NCBI GenBank assembly: GCA_018268935.1
Contig: JAFDVS010000057.1
Location: 1 to 64,000, forward strand
Direction of reading: 5' to 3'
Length of the DNA stretch: 64,000 nucleotides
From: Acidobacteriota bacterium
GTDB lineage: Bacteria > Acidobacteriota > Terriglobia > Bryobacterales > Bryobacteraceae
Shown here: positions 35,969-44,338 of the stretch, in pieces
Numbering within the stretch: the stretch's first letter is position 1
Layout of the letters: every line of letters begins with the position of its first letter
Translations under genes and position numbers: made by a program
The notes under the pieces: model-generated
What the model was told of the DNA's origin: nothing
The model's database searches: none
What the model saw: the letters and a program-made list of their open reading frames with translations, nothing else

Positions 35969-37674
35969 TGTTTCTACTCCCGCAGCGCCTTCACGGTCTT
36001 CCTGCGGCGGTGCACAAGCCGCTGGCGAGATTGCTGCAATTGGACAAGCTGCAACTGATCTCGGAATCGGCAGCGGCCGGCGCCGGCAATGCCTGCCAGT
36101 ATTCAACGGAAATGCTGGCACAACTGGGCGTCGACCTGGTGGTGGACCCCAAGGATCAGGCGCGCATCCCCACGAGCGCCGCGGCCGTCATCGTCGCCAA
36201 TCATCCATTCGGATTGCTGGAAGGGCTTGCGCTAAGCATCGTGCTGGGCAAGGTGCGGGAGGATTATCGCTTCCTCGCCAATGACGCACTTTGCTCCGTG
36301 GCGCCGGTGCGCGACCGCGTGATCGCCGTGGATGTGCAGGCCGGGAGACAAGGCGGACAGCGAAACGCCCGCGCCTATCGTGAGGCGATGCGCTGGCTGA
36401 AGAAAGGCGGCCTGCTTGCTGTCTTCCCGGGCGGCGAGGTTTCGAGTTGGACTTGGCAGAGCCGCCGCATTGCCGATCCGGAATGGAAGGACAGTGCGGC
36501 AAGGCTCATCACGCAGAGCGGCGCATGCGCTGTTCCGGTGTACTTTCAGGGTGGGAATAGCCTGCTGTTCCATCTCGCCGGAGTGATCCACCCCTCCATC
36601 CGTACGGCACGTCTGCCAGCGGAACTGCTGGCCAAACGCGGATTCCCGGTCAGCCTGCGCATCGGCAATCCGATCAGCGCGCAGGAACTCACTGAGGTTG
36701 GTGAGGCGCCGCATCAGATCGAGCATCTCCGGCTGCGCACTTATTCGCTGGCATATCGCAACACGGCGGCCCCCGCGGTGGCGCCGCCGGCGGCGCAAAC
36801 CATCCGAGAAACTCGCGCCATTTGCGCTGAGGTGGCCGCACTCGCGTCCAGCCGGCTCGATTCCATTGGCGATTTCGAAGTGTACTGCGCACGTCCCCGC
36901 GCCATCCCCGCCGTGCTCACTGAGATCGGCAGGCTGCGCGAAGCGACATTCCGGGAGGCGGGCGAAGGCACCGGCCGGTCGAGTGACCTCGACAGTTTCG
37001 ACGCCTATTACGATCACCTCTTCGTGTGGAATAAGCGAGCCAAAGCGGTGGCCGGTGCGTATCGACTGGCGCCCACCGATCCCATTTTGCGCCGCTTTGG
37101 CGAAATGGGGCTCTACACCTCATCGCTGTTTCAATTCCTGCCGCGGTTCTTTGAACAACTCGGGCCGGCACTGGAACTGGGCCGGTCATTCATCCGGCCG
37201 GAGTATCAGCGCGACTTCGCTCCGCTCTATTTGCTGTGGCGCGGCATTGCGCGCTACCTGGAAGGGCGCCCCGAAATCCGGATGCTGTTCGGAGCAGTCA
37301 GTGTTTCCAATCGCTATTCCGAGGCATCGCGCCAACTGCTGGCTGAGTTCGTCAATTGCCGCGCTCCACACCCCCTCGCAGGTTATGTCCGTCCACGCAA
37401 TCCCTTTCGCCCCACCCTCGCCGGCGTCACTGAGTTGCGGCGCCTGGCCCATTCCACACGCTCACTGGATGGGCTCTCGCGCATCCTTCGCGATCTCGAT
37501 CCGGCCCAGGACAGCGTGCCTGTGCTGTTGCGCCAATATGAAAAACTGGGCGGCGCCGTTCTCGCCCTTAACGTCGACGAAAACTTCTCCGAAGTGCTCG
37601 ATTGCCTGCTGCTGGTGGACCTGAATCAGGCATCTCATCCTTTACTGCGGCGTTTGTTCCGGAGGGAACCATGA
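35968..37674 (+). CDS. Bifunctional acyltransferase, OlsF-like (PlsC-like plus GNAT-like)
   Basis: A 568-residue fusion. The N-terminal half is a lysophospholipid-acyltransferase-like domain with NHPFGLLEG at 78-86 and FPGGEVSSW near 155. The C-terminal half (from about residue 300) resembles the OlsB/hemolysin-type N-acyltransferase family: AYRLAPTD, LYTSSLFQFL and ALELGRSFIRPEYQRDFAPL. This architecture corresponds to OlsF, which forms ornithine lipids by acylating ornithine and then the resulting lyso-lipid. No experimental proof exists for this protein. The PAP2 and PHP genes are translationally coupled on either side, so a lipid-remodelling operon is likely. Confidence 0.85.
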   Translation: MFLLPQRLHGLPAAVHKPLARLLQLDKLQLISESAAAGAGNACQYSTEMLAQLGVDLVVDPKDQARIPTSAAAVIVANHPFGLLEGLALSIVLGKVREDYRFLANDALCSVAPVRDRVIAVDVQAGRQGGQRNARAYREAMRWLKKGGLLAVFPGGEVSSWTWQSRRIADPEWKDSAARLITQSGACAVPVYFQGGNSLLFHLAGVIHPSIRTARLPAELLAKRGFPVSLRIGNPISAQELTEVGEAPHQIEHLRLRTYSLAYRNTAAPAVAPPAAQTIRETRAICAEVAALASSRLDSIGDFEVYCARPRAIPAVLTEIGRLREATFREAGEGTGRSSDLDSFDAYYDHLFVWNKRAKAVAGAYRLAPTDPILRRFGEMGLYTSSLFQFLPRFFEQLGPALELGRSFIRPEYQRDFAPLYLLWRGIARYLEGRPEIRMLFGAVSVSNRYSEASRQLLAEFVNCRAPHPLAGYVRPRNPFRPTLAGVTELRRLAHSTRSLDGLSRILRDLDPAQDSVPVLLRQYEKLGGAVLALNVDENFSEVLDCLLLVDLNQASHPLLRRLFRREP

Positions 37675-38513
37675 AATGCGATCTCCATGTACACACCGTT
37701 CATTCCGGCATGTGCACCGTGCCCGTGCTGCGACACGTTTGCCGCGAAAGCTACACCGATCCCGATGAGTTGTACGAGACGCTGAAGCGCCGGGGCATGG
37801 ATCTGGTGACGGTCACCGATCACGATTCCATCGATGCCGCTGAGCGTTTGCGCCGCCACGCGGATTTCTTCCTGAGCGAGGAGGTCACCTGCACGCTGCC
37901 CTCGGGCAACGAGATTCACCTGGGTGTCTATGGCATCGAAGAACGTGATCATCTGGCGCTGCAGCAACGCCGCGATGACTTCTACGCATTGATCGCCTAC
38001 CTGCGTGAGCGCAGCCTGTTTGCGAGCGTCAATCACGCCTTCAGCGCATTGACTGGTCCTCGCAGCCTGGCGGATTTCGCTTTGTTCGAAGAAATGGGGC
38101 TGGCACTGGAAACGCGCAACGGGGCGATTCCGGAGATCTGCAATGAGGCCGCGTCCGCGTTTGCGGCCGGCCTCCCGATCTGTGCCGGCAGCGATGCACA
38201 CACCCTGCACAACGCCGGGCTGGTTTGGACCGAAGCCCGCGCGAGCCAAAACGCGAGTGAGTTTCTGGAAGCCCTGAAGCAGCGCTGTGTCTCGATTGGC
38301 GGCGCGCATGGCTCGTATTGGAAGCTGACGCGCGATGTTCTCTCCATCGGCGTCTCCGCGATGGTGGACAATCCGCTGTTGACCTTATCGTTACCGCTGC
38401 TCGCGTTTGCTCCCGCGGTGACGCTTGCGAACTTCGCCAAGGAGCATGCGTTTGCCTCGCAGTGGACGCGCCGGTGGGTGCCCGAGGACCCACGTGTGCG
38501 CAACCTCGCCTGA
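37671..38513 (+). CDS. PHP-domain metal-dependent phosphohydrolase
   Basis: A 280-residue PHP protein. The ATG at 37671 is within the stop of the upstream gene (ATGA), and the codons ahead belong to the previous coding frame. Motifs: CDLHVHTVHSGMC (HxH) at the start, TVTDHDSIDAAERL (DHD) near 43, SVNHAFS near 120 and AGSDAHTLHNAG near 175. The C-terminal 60 residues contain a hydrophobic stretch (LLTLSLPLLAFAPAVTLA). Such domains hydrolyse phosphate esters. It follows an acyltransferase and a lipid phosphatase, so a lipid head-group or polyprenyl phosphate is conceivable but unproven. Confidence 0.85.
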   Translation: MKCDLHVHTVHSGMCTVPVLRHVCRESYTDPDELYETLKRRGMDLVTVTDHDSIDAAERLRRHADFFLSEEVTCTLPSGNEIHLGVYGIEERDHLALQQRRDDFYALIAYLRERSLFASVNHAFSALTGPRSLADFALFEEMGLALETRNGAIPEICNEAASAFAAGLPICAGSDAHTLHNAGLVWTEARASQNASEFLEALKQRCVSIGGAHGSYWKLTRDVLSIGVSAMVDNPLLTLSLPLLAFAPAVTLANFAKEHAFASQWTRRWVPEDPRVRNLA

Positions 38514-38519
38514 AGCTTA

Positions 38520-38525
38520 TATAAT
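38520..38525 (+). promoter_or_regulatory. Perfect TATAAT -10 box
   Basis: TATAAT lies 10 bases before the ATG at 38536. The leader would be only about 4 bases. No convincing -35 box is seen. Confidence 0.4.
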
Positions 38526-38535
38526 CGCGGCAATC

Positions 38536-41500
38536 ATGTCCCAGTTGATTGCCCTTCTGCTTCTCACCAGCGGCCTCTTCGCACAGACCACATCCACGGA
38601 GATCAGCGGAACCGTCAGCGATTCCACCGGCGCCGTGATTCCTGGAGCCCGCGTCACGCTGCACCGCCTCGCCACGGGCGAACGCCGCGCGGCAACCACA
38701 TCCAACACGGGCGCCTATGCATTTCCGTTGATCGAAATCGGCGACTACACGGTCACGGCGGAGATGACCGGATTCCAACGCCAGGAAATGACAGGTATCC
38801 GTCTCCAACTGCAGCAGAAGCTTCGCATCGACTTCACATTGAACGTCGGCGAAACGCAGGAAAAGATCGAAGTCGTCAGCTCCGCCGTGCAGCTCAAAAC
38901 CGAGGATGCATCCGTCGGCCAGGTGATCGACAACAAGCGCGTCGTGGAACTGCCATTAAATGGCCGCAACATCGCCACGCTCGCCGTGCTCACGCCAGGC
39001 GTGCAGTTCGGCTTGCGCCAGGGGCTCGATGGATCGCAAGGCAGTCCGGTGCCCGGACGCAGCGTCGCGCTCACCGCCAATGGGCAGCGCGAGAACAACC
39101 AGCAGATTTCGCTCGATGGCGTTACCGCCGCCAATTCGCGCGTCAACGTGATGATCTTCACTCCGTCCATCGACGCGATTGAAGAGTTCAAAGTACAGAC
39201 CAGTTCCTACTCCGCCGAATACGGGCAGAATAACGGCGCAGTGGTGCAGATCGCGCTCAAATCGGGCACGAATCAATTTCACGGGGCCTTCTTCGAATTC
39301 CTGCGCAACGACGTGCTGGCCGCCAAGGACTACTTCCTCAACTTCCAACTGCCCGCCGGCACGCGCCCTTCAGAGAAAAACCGGCTGCGGCGAAATCAAT
39401 TCGGAGTCTTTCTGAGCGGCCCCGTGCTGCTTCCGAAGCTCTATCGCGGTAAGGACCGCACCTTCTGGAGCTTCAACTACGAAGGATTGCGACAGACGGT
39501 AGAGACCGTACGCGAAGGCTTCTTCTTTCCCGAAGAGTTCCGCCGCGGCGATTATTCGCAGTTGCTGACTCCGCTCCTCCGTGATGGCCGCCCGATTCGC
39601 GCGCCGATCATCATCCACGATCCGCTCACCGGCGAGCCCTTCCGCGATGGCACAGGCCGCATCACGAACATCATTCCGGCAAGCCGTATCAATCGCAGTG
39701 CGCAGAACTACCTCAACGCCTACATGCCGCTGCCGCAGTTCCGGCAGGATGACATTCTCGAAGCCAATGTGCGCGCTCCCGTGGCGAGCAACGTCGATTC
39801 GAACCAGGTGTTCTTCCGCATCGATCACACCTTCAGTGAGAAGGACAAGGCTTTCTTCCGCTTCGCGCGCGACCGTTCCACCATCTTCACCGGCAACCTG
39901 AATCCGAACTTCACGGTGGATGGCGCGGCGCCTTCGCTCAATCTGGCCTTCCAGGAAATCCATCTCTTCAGCAGCCGCACGTTGAACGAGTTCCGCTTCG
40001 GCACCAACTGGGCCGATTGGGATTTCGCCAATCCGCGCACGGGGACGAACTTCGATCTCAACTCGCTCGGCATCGGCACGTACACGGTGATCACCGACAA
40101 GAACCGCGCGTTGAAGGGCGATGAAATCGGATTGCCGAACACGGGCGTGCTGCCCGGCGATGGCGACGTATCGGGAAACAGCTACAACTCCGACCGCATC
40201 TGGCAATTCGCCGACAACATCTCTCACACCAAGGGCAATCACGGATTCAAGGGCGGCTTTGAGTTGCGCGCCACCAGTGTCGGCATACGCGCCTCAAACA
40301 ATCCGCGCGGGGTTCTCAATTGCTGCCCCGGCGGCTACAACCTGGCGGGCTGGCTGATGGGGTATCTCAACGGCTCCACATCGCCTGAAGGCAAACCGCT
40401 ACGCACGCCGCAGAACACACGCATCAGCGCCTACTTCCTGGACAACTGGAAGGCGACGCGCAAGCTGACATTGAACATCGGCCTGCGTTGGGACTACTTC
40501 ACCATTCCCTACGATCAGGATGGCGTGCTGCGCAATCTGCGGTTGGATATTCTCACCACGGCGCCCGACGGCCGCAAACTGCCGACGCTGGTGCCCGCCC
40601 CGGGGGTTTCCGATTTTCCGCTCGCTAATTCCGACAACCGCTACTTCATGCCGCGCATCGGCCTGGCGTATAAGGCCACCGATAAGTGGGTGATCCGCTC
40701 CGGCTTCGGCTGGTTTGCCAACGCGCAGCAACTCGACAACTACCAGATTCTCGGCCGCCAGCCTCCTTATGGCGCGGCGCTCAACTACAACCAGGTGACC
40801 GACGTCGCGCAGGTGATTCCGTACAGCTACGCAGGGCAGAACTACAACATCCAGACACGCCGTATTCGTGCGGGCACGCCAGTGATCACGCTGGACAACG
40901 TCTTTCCGGCGGGTTCCGGATCTTCGCCGGCGCGCGTGAATCTGATCTCGCTGATTCCGGACAATCGCAACTCCAATCACTGGCAATGGAGCCTCGATGT
41001 GCAGCGCGTACTGCCGATGCAGACCTTCGTCACAGTGAGTTACATCGGCAGCAAGACCAGCCATCTCGACAACAATCTCTCCAATTTCAATTCGCCCGAT
41101 CCTTCGCCGAACACCGACGTCAACGCACGCCGTCCGTGGCAGGCCTACATGAGTGTGGGCGAAGGAGACCGTCCTTTCGGGCTGGGCGAAATTCGCTACC
41201 TGGACAGCTACGCCAACGGCAGTTATCAGGGCTTGCAGACCAGCGTGGAGAAGCGCTACTCGCATGGCTTGGTGGCTGGCCTCAGCTACACCTACAGCAA
41301 GGCTCTCGGCGAAGGCTATGAACGGAACGGCGGCTACACCTACCAGGATCCGCGCAACCGCCGTGCCGATCGCATGCGCTATCCCTTCGATGTGACGCAC
41401 AATGCCGTGCTGCACTATGTCTACGAGATGCCGTTTCTCAATCGCTTCCGGGGCGTGGCCGGCGCGTTTCTGGCAGGCTGGCAGACGAATGGGATTCTGA

Positions 41501-41964
41501 CGCTACGCACCGGCTTCCCGTTCGGCGTGGCCGGAGGCAATCTGAACACGGGCGCGGCCACACGGCCCGATCGTGTTTCGGACGGGCGCCTTTTCGACGA
41601 AGCAACGCGCGCCCGCTGGTACGATGCGACGGCTTTCCGCCGCACGGACTGCAACATTCCAAACCGGCTCGATCTGTGCCACTACGGCAACTCGGCGCAA
41701 TCGCCGCTGGTCTCGCCGGGCCAGCGCGTCATCGACCTCTCGCTTTATAAGAACTGGAAAATGCCGTTCCTGGGTGATACGAGCAGATTGCAATTCCGCG
41801 CGGAGTTCTTCAATACGTTGAACACGCCGCAATTTGGCGAACCGGCGGGAATCGGCTTCAGTTCGCTCGACAGCGTGATTCCCGATGCGCCGCGCATGGC
41901 CGATATCCGCAGCCTGCGGCTGCCCATGCGTATCCTGCAATTCGGGATGAAGCTCTATTTTTGA
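38536..41964 (+). CDS. Oar-like TonB-dependent receptor (intact paralogue of 12764-16200)
   Basis: A 1,142-residue receptor. The ATG at 38536 starts the signal peptide (MSQLIALLLLTSGLFAQ); upstream in-frame codons lie in the PHP gene. It has a carboxypeptidase-regulatory-like domain (TEISGTVSDSTGAVIPGARV), a plug (VVELPLNGRNIATLAVLTPG; LTANGQRENNQQISLDG) and a barrel ending in ILQFGMKLYF. It is very similar along its length to the frameshifted receptor at 12764-16200: PLIEIGDYTVT, YSAEYGQNNGAVVQIALKSG and SKTSHLDN recur in both. It therefore shows what the broken copy should look like. The substrate is unknown. Confidence 0.92.
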   Translation: MSQLIALLLLTSGLFAQTTSTEISGTVSDSTGAVIPGARVTLHRLATGERRAATTSNTGAYAFPLIEIGDYTVTAEMTGFQRQEMTGIRLQLQQKLRIDFTLNVGETQEKIEVVSSAVQLKTEDASVGQVIDNKRVVELPLNGRNIATLAVLTPGVQFGLRQGLDGSQGSPVPGRSVALTANGQRENNQQISLDGVTAANSRVNVMIFTPSIDAIEEFKVQTSSYSAEYGQNNGAVVQIALKSGTNQFHGAFFEFLRNDVLAAKDYFLNFQLPAGTRPSEKNRLRRNQFGVFLSGPVLLPKLYRGKDRTFWSFNYEGLRQTVETVREGFFFPEEFRRGDYSQLLTPLLRDGRPIRAPIIIHDPLTGEPFRDGTGRITNIIPASRINRSAQNYLNAYMPLPQFRQDDILEANVRAPVASNVDSNQVFFRIDHTFSEKDKAFFRFARDRSTIFTGNLNPNFTVDGAAPSLNLAFQEIHLFSSRTLNEFRFGTNWADWDFANPRTGTNFDLNSLGIGTYTVITDKNRALKGDEIGLPNTGVLPGDGDVSGNSYNSDRIWQFADNISHTKGNHGFKGGFELRATSVGIRASNNPRGVLNCCPGGYNLAGWLMGYLNGSTSPEGKPLRTPQNTRISAYFLDNWKATRKLTLNIGLRWDYFTIPYDQDGVLRNLRLDILTTAPDGRKLPTLVPAPGVSDFPLANSDNRYFMPRIGLAYKATDKWVIRSGFGWFANAQQLDNYQILGRQPPYGAALNYNQVTDVAQVIPYSYAGQNYNIQTRRIRAGTPVITLDNVFPAGSGSSPARVNLISLIPDNRNSNHWQWSLDVQRVLPMQTFVTVSYIGSKTSHLDNNLSNFNSPDPSPNTDVNARRPWQAYMSVGEGDRPFGLGEIRYLDSYANGSYQGLQTSVEKRYSHGLVAGLSYTYSKALGEGYERNGGYTYQDPRNRRADRMRYPFDVTHNAVLHYVYEMPFLNRFRGVAGAFLAGWQTNGILTLRTGFPFGVAGGNLNTGAATRPDRVSDGRLFDEATRARWYDATAFRRTDCNIPNRLDLCHYGNSAQSPLVSPGQRVIDLSLYKNWKMPFLGDTSRLQFRAEFFNTLNTPQFGEPAGIGFSSLDSVIPDAPRMADIRSLRLPMRILQFGMKLYF

Positions 41965-41981
41965 TCAGTCGTGGGTGCGGC

Positions 41982-42317
41982 TTATCGCGCCCCGGCCGAC
42001 GGCCGAAAGTGCAGGTCCACCGTGTAGAGCAATAAATCGACTCGCACGAAGTAGCGTACTTCGATGAACACGCCGCTCTCTGACTTTTTCACCTTCACCT
42101 GATCGATGCCGGCGGGCAGCCCCAACTGCGCCGCCTTGTCCGCCACGGCCGCCACGAACGCGCCTTCCGGTTGTTGCAGCCGGTTGGCATCGAACGCAAT
42201 TTCCTCCATGTACGATTGGAGCTTCCAGTTCTGATAGTAGGGCCGGAACAGCAATCCGCAGAACCCCAGCAGCGCCACCAGGACAGCGATTCCGGCGGCC
42301 ACGCGCCAGCGCGCCAC
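41982..42317 (-). CDS. Small membrane-anchored protein of unknown function
   Basis: A 111-residue protein, GTG start at 42317, five bases after the stop of the gene upstream. The frame is open further upstream but that part overlaps the neighbour's coding sequence and lacks sense. A single membrane helix (VAAGIAVLVALLGFCGLLF) is near the N-terminus. The rest is a soluble domain (FDANRLQQPEGAFVAAVADKA; VKVKKSESGVFIEVRYFV) without recognised motifs. It likely forms an operon with the 147-residue gene ahead of it. The start is a weak call. Confidence 0.6.
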   Translation of the reverse strand: MARWRVAAGIAVLVALLGFCGLLFRPYYQNWKLQSYMEEIAFDANRLQQPEGAFVAAVADKAAQLGLPAGIDQVKVKKSESGVFIEVRYFVRVDLLLYTVDLHFRPSAGAR

Positions 42318-42322
42318 TCCCG

Positions 42323-42766
42323 CTAACGCTTGCCGCTGTGCAGTTCTTCCAGTTCCTTCCACATGTCCTGATGTTCGGCCCAATCGATCGGTTCCTTTCC
42401 GGTAATTTGCAGTTCGGGAACCTTCAGTGTGCCATGCCCGTAGGGGCAGATGTATTCGGTGTGCGGCCGGCCAAGCCGCAGCATCGAATCCCACGATCCG
42501 CGCATGACGGGCATCATCAGTTTCCGGGCGCACGTCCGGCAGCGGTATTTCTGATCCATGAAGATCAGCGCCACCACGCCGGTGCAAATCAGGAAGTACA
42601 CAAAATAGGCGACCGTGTGCGTCAGGTCGTGCCCGATTGGATTGAGCTCGTTATACGTTACGTAGGCTTGCGGCGCCGGCAGCAGCCATCGCATCACAAC
42701 CAGCAGGCCGGCGAGAATCCCCAACCCAGCGAGGAGTTTGGCCACCAAGTAGCCCCAGTACTTCAT
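42323..42766 (-). CDS. Membrane protein with a zinc-ribbon-like Cys cluster
   Basis: A 147-residue protein. The ATG with first base 42766 follows GGGAGGGCAGGGAA, a strong ribosome site, so upstream in-frame codons are rejected. Two hydrophobic segments (LVAKLLAGLGILAGLLVVM and AYFVYFLICTGVVALIFM) precede a cysteine motif (YRCRTCARKL) and a later YICPYGHG that together could bind zinc. The C-terminal tail is acidic. No known family. It is followed by the small anchored gene at 42317, probably in one operon. Confidence 0.65.
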   Translation of the reverse strand: MKYWGYLVAKLLAGLGILAGLLVVMRWLLPAPQAYVTYNELNPIGHDLTHTVAYFVYFLICTGVVALIFMDQKYRCRTCARKLMMPVMRGSWDSMLRLGRPHTEYICPYGHGTLKVPELQITGKEPIDWAEHQDMWKELEELHSGKR

Positions 42767-42839
42767 TTCCCTGCCCTCCCGTCTAGCACTCCAAGTCGGA
42801 CTCCGCTCCGTCACCGTCGCGGCTCCGAAGGTTGTGCAC

Positions 42840-43751
42840 TTAAGCCCGCAGGACGTTCCGCACGACAAACCACAGATTGGCCGGCCGCTCCGCCAGCCGC
42901 CTCATAAAGTAGGGATACCAGGCGTCGCCGTAGGGGACATACACCCTTAGACGAAAGCCGCTGGCTACAAGTTCCCGCTGCAGATCGCGCCGGATGCCAT
43001 AGAGCATCTGAAACTCAAAAGAATCGGGAGCACGGCGCAGTTTCGCGGCGGTAGCAATCGCTTCCCGTACGAGCCGCTCGTCGTGACTGGCGATCGCCGG
43101 ATGCACACCTCGTTCCAACAGCGTATGCATCAGGCGGGAGTAACTCGAGTCCACTTCGCGCTTTTGCTGGTAGGCAACCGTAGGCGGCTCTTTGTAGGCC
43201 CCCTTGCACAAACGGACAGGAATGCCAGCCGCACACAACCGGTCCACATCCGCTTGACTGCGCAGCAGGTAAGCCTGGATCACCGCCCGCACATTGCCGG
43301 TCGATTCGTGTACCCGCCGCACCTGTTCCAGCGTGCGGTCCGTATACTCGCTCGATTCCATGTCAATCTCCACGCGCGTGCCCAGTTCGGCGGCACGCCG
43401 CGCCAAAGCAATGACATTTTCCTGGCAATGGTGTTCGGATAAATCCAGCCCCATTTGCGTCAGTTTCACGGAAACCGTGCTCCCAATTTTGCTATCGGCA
43501 ATTCCGTCCAAAGCCTTGAGGTAGGCATCGCGGCTTTCTCGCGCCTCCTCGAGCGAAGTCACGTTTTCGCCCAACCGGTCGAGGGTGCTCAGCACTCCTT
43601 CCGAACCGAGCCTGGCGCACACCGCAAGCGCCTGATCCAAGGTCCGTCCGGCAATAAATCGGGAAGTAAACCGCGAGGCAAGCGGGGAGTTCTGCATCCA
43701 GTCGCGGAGCCACGACTGGCGGGAGAGGCTGAGCATGGTTGTGCGTAACAT
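42840..43751 (-). CDS. Proline dehydrogenase, monofunctional
   Basis: A 303-residue FAD-dependent enzyme (PRODH) that oxidises proline to pyrroline-5-carboxylate. The ATG with first base 43751 is chosen because GGGGG lies five bases ahead; one at 43763 is an alternative. Typical segments: ESRDAYLKALDGIADS, STVSVKLTQMGLD near 110, VRLCKGAYKEPPT near 195, KREVDSSYSRLMHTLLE near 210, and a C-terminal RRLAERPAN within the family's Y-x-x-R-R-x-x-E signature. Length matches the monofunctional form of Gram-positive and Deinococcus enzymes, not the long PutA. No P5C dehydrogenase is adjacent. Confidence 0.93.
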   Translation of the reverse strand: MLRTTMLSLSRQSWLRDWMQNSPLASRFTSRFIAGRTLDQALAVCARLGSEGVLSTLDRLGENVTSLEEARESRDAYLKALDGIADSKIGSTVSVKLTQMGLDLSEHHCQENVIALARRAAELGTRVEIDMESSEYTDRTLEQVRRVHESTGNVRAVIQAYLLRSQADVDRLCAAGIPVRLCKGAYKEPPTVAYQQKREVDSSYSRLMHTLLERGVHPAIASHDERLVREAIATAAKLRRAPDSFEFQMLYGIRRDLQRELVASGFRLRVYVPYGDAWYPYFMRRLAERPANLWFVVRNVLRA

Positions 43752-43792
43752 CTCTACCCCCATTGTAAGGGCTTGAGGCCAAAACCAAGCAG

Positions 43793-44338
43793 CTACGCGA
43801 TTTCCGTGGGCCGATACCGCAGCAATAGCACTCCGTTGCCGTAGTCTTTCGTTTCCAGCAAGCGCAGCGGCAACCACGCCGGAAGAGCGCTGGCCACCTT
43901 GATCCCCTCGCCCATCAGAAACGGATTCAGCTTCACGATCACTTCGTCCACCAGGCCCGCGGCCAGCATCGATCCGGCGAACGCGCCCCCGCCTGCCAGA
44001 TAGATCGGCGCCGTGCTGCCGCTATCGGCTGCTTTCTGCTTCATCTCACTGACGTACGTGGCCGCATCGCCGCGGATCACACGCACGTTCGGATGCTCTA
44101 CCGCCGCCATCGACCTCGAAAAGACGAACGTCTCCAGGTACGGATAAGGGTCGATCACGCCCATCTTCGGCGCAATCTCGTAGGTCGCTTTGCCCATCAC
44201 GATCGCCGAATAGGAACGCAGCGCCGCCAGATACTCATCGGCATGCGGGCCTTCGCCTACGAATCCGCCCCACGTGCCATCGGGATGGGCGATGAACCCA
44301 TCCAGTGATGCCGCCACGTAGTAAATCAGGCGCCGCAC
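43793..44338 (-). CDS. Dihydrofolate-reductase-like (RibD C-terminal) family protein
   Basis: A 181-residue protein with the RibD-C/DHFR-like fold: MRRLIYYVAASLDGFIAHPDG at the N-terminus, IVMGKATYE near 48 and IYLAGGGAFAGSMLAAGLVDE near 115. The GTG start overlaps the stop of the upstream gene by one base (TAGTG), so it is coupled to it. Relatives bind NADPH and reduce diverse substrates, but the physiological role is generally unknown. It is cytoplasmic, in contrast to the Tat-exported oxidoreductase before it. Confidence 0.87.
   Translation of the reverse strand: MRRLIYYVAASLDGFIAHPDGTWGGFVGEGPHADEYLAALRSYSAIVMGKATYEIAPKMGVIDPYPYLETFVFSRSMAAVEHPNVRVIRGDAATYVSEMKQKAADSGSTAPIYLAGGGAFAGSMLAAGLVDEVIVKLNPFLMGEGIKVASALPAWLPLRLLETKDYGNGVLLLRYRPTEIA

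Noticed and set aside
20000..40000. A dif site to match the composition switch
   Set aside because: I looked for XerCD-type arms (TTATGTTAA-like) and saw none convincing; AT-rich places such as 26470 and 35330 do not fit.
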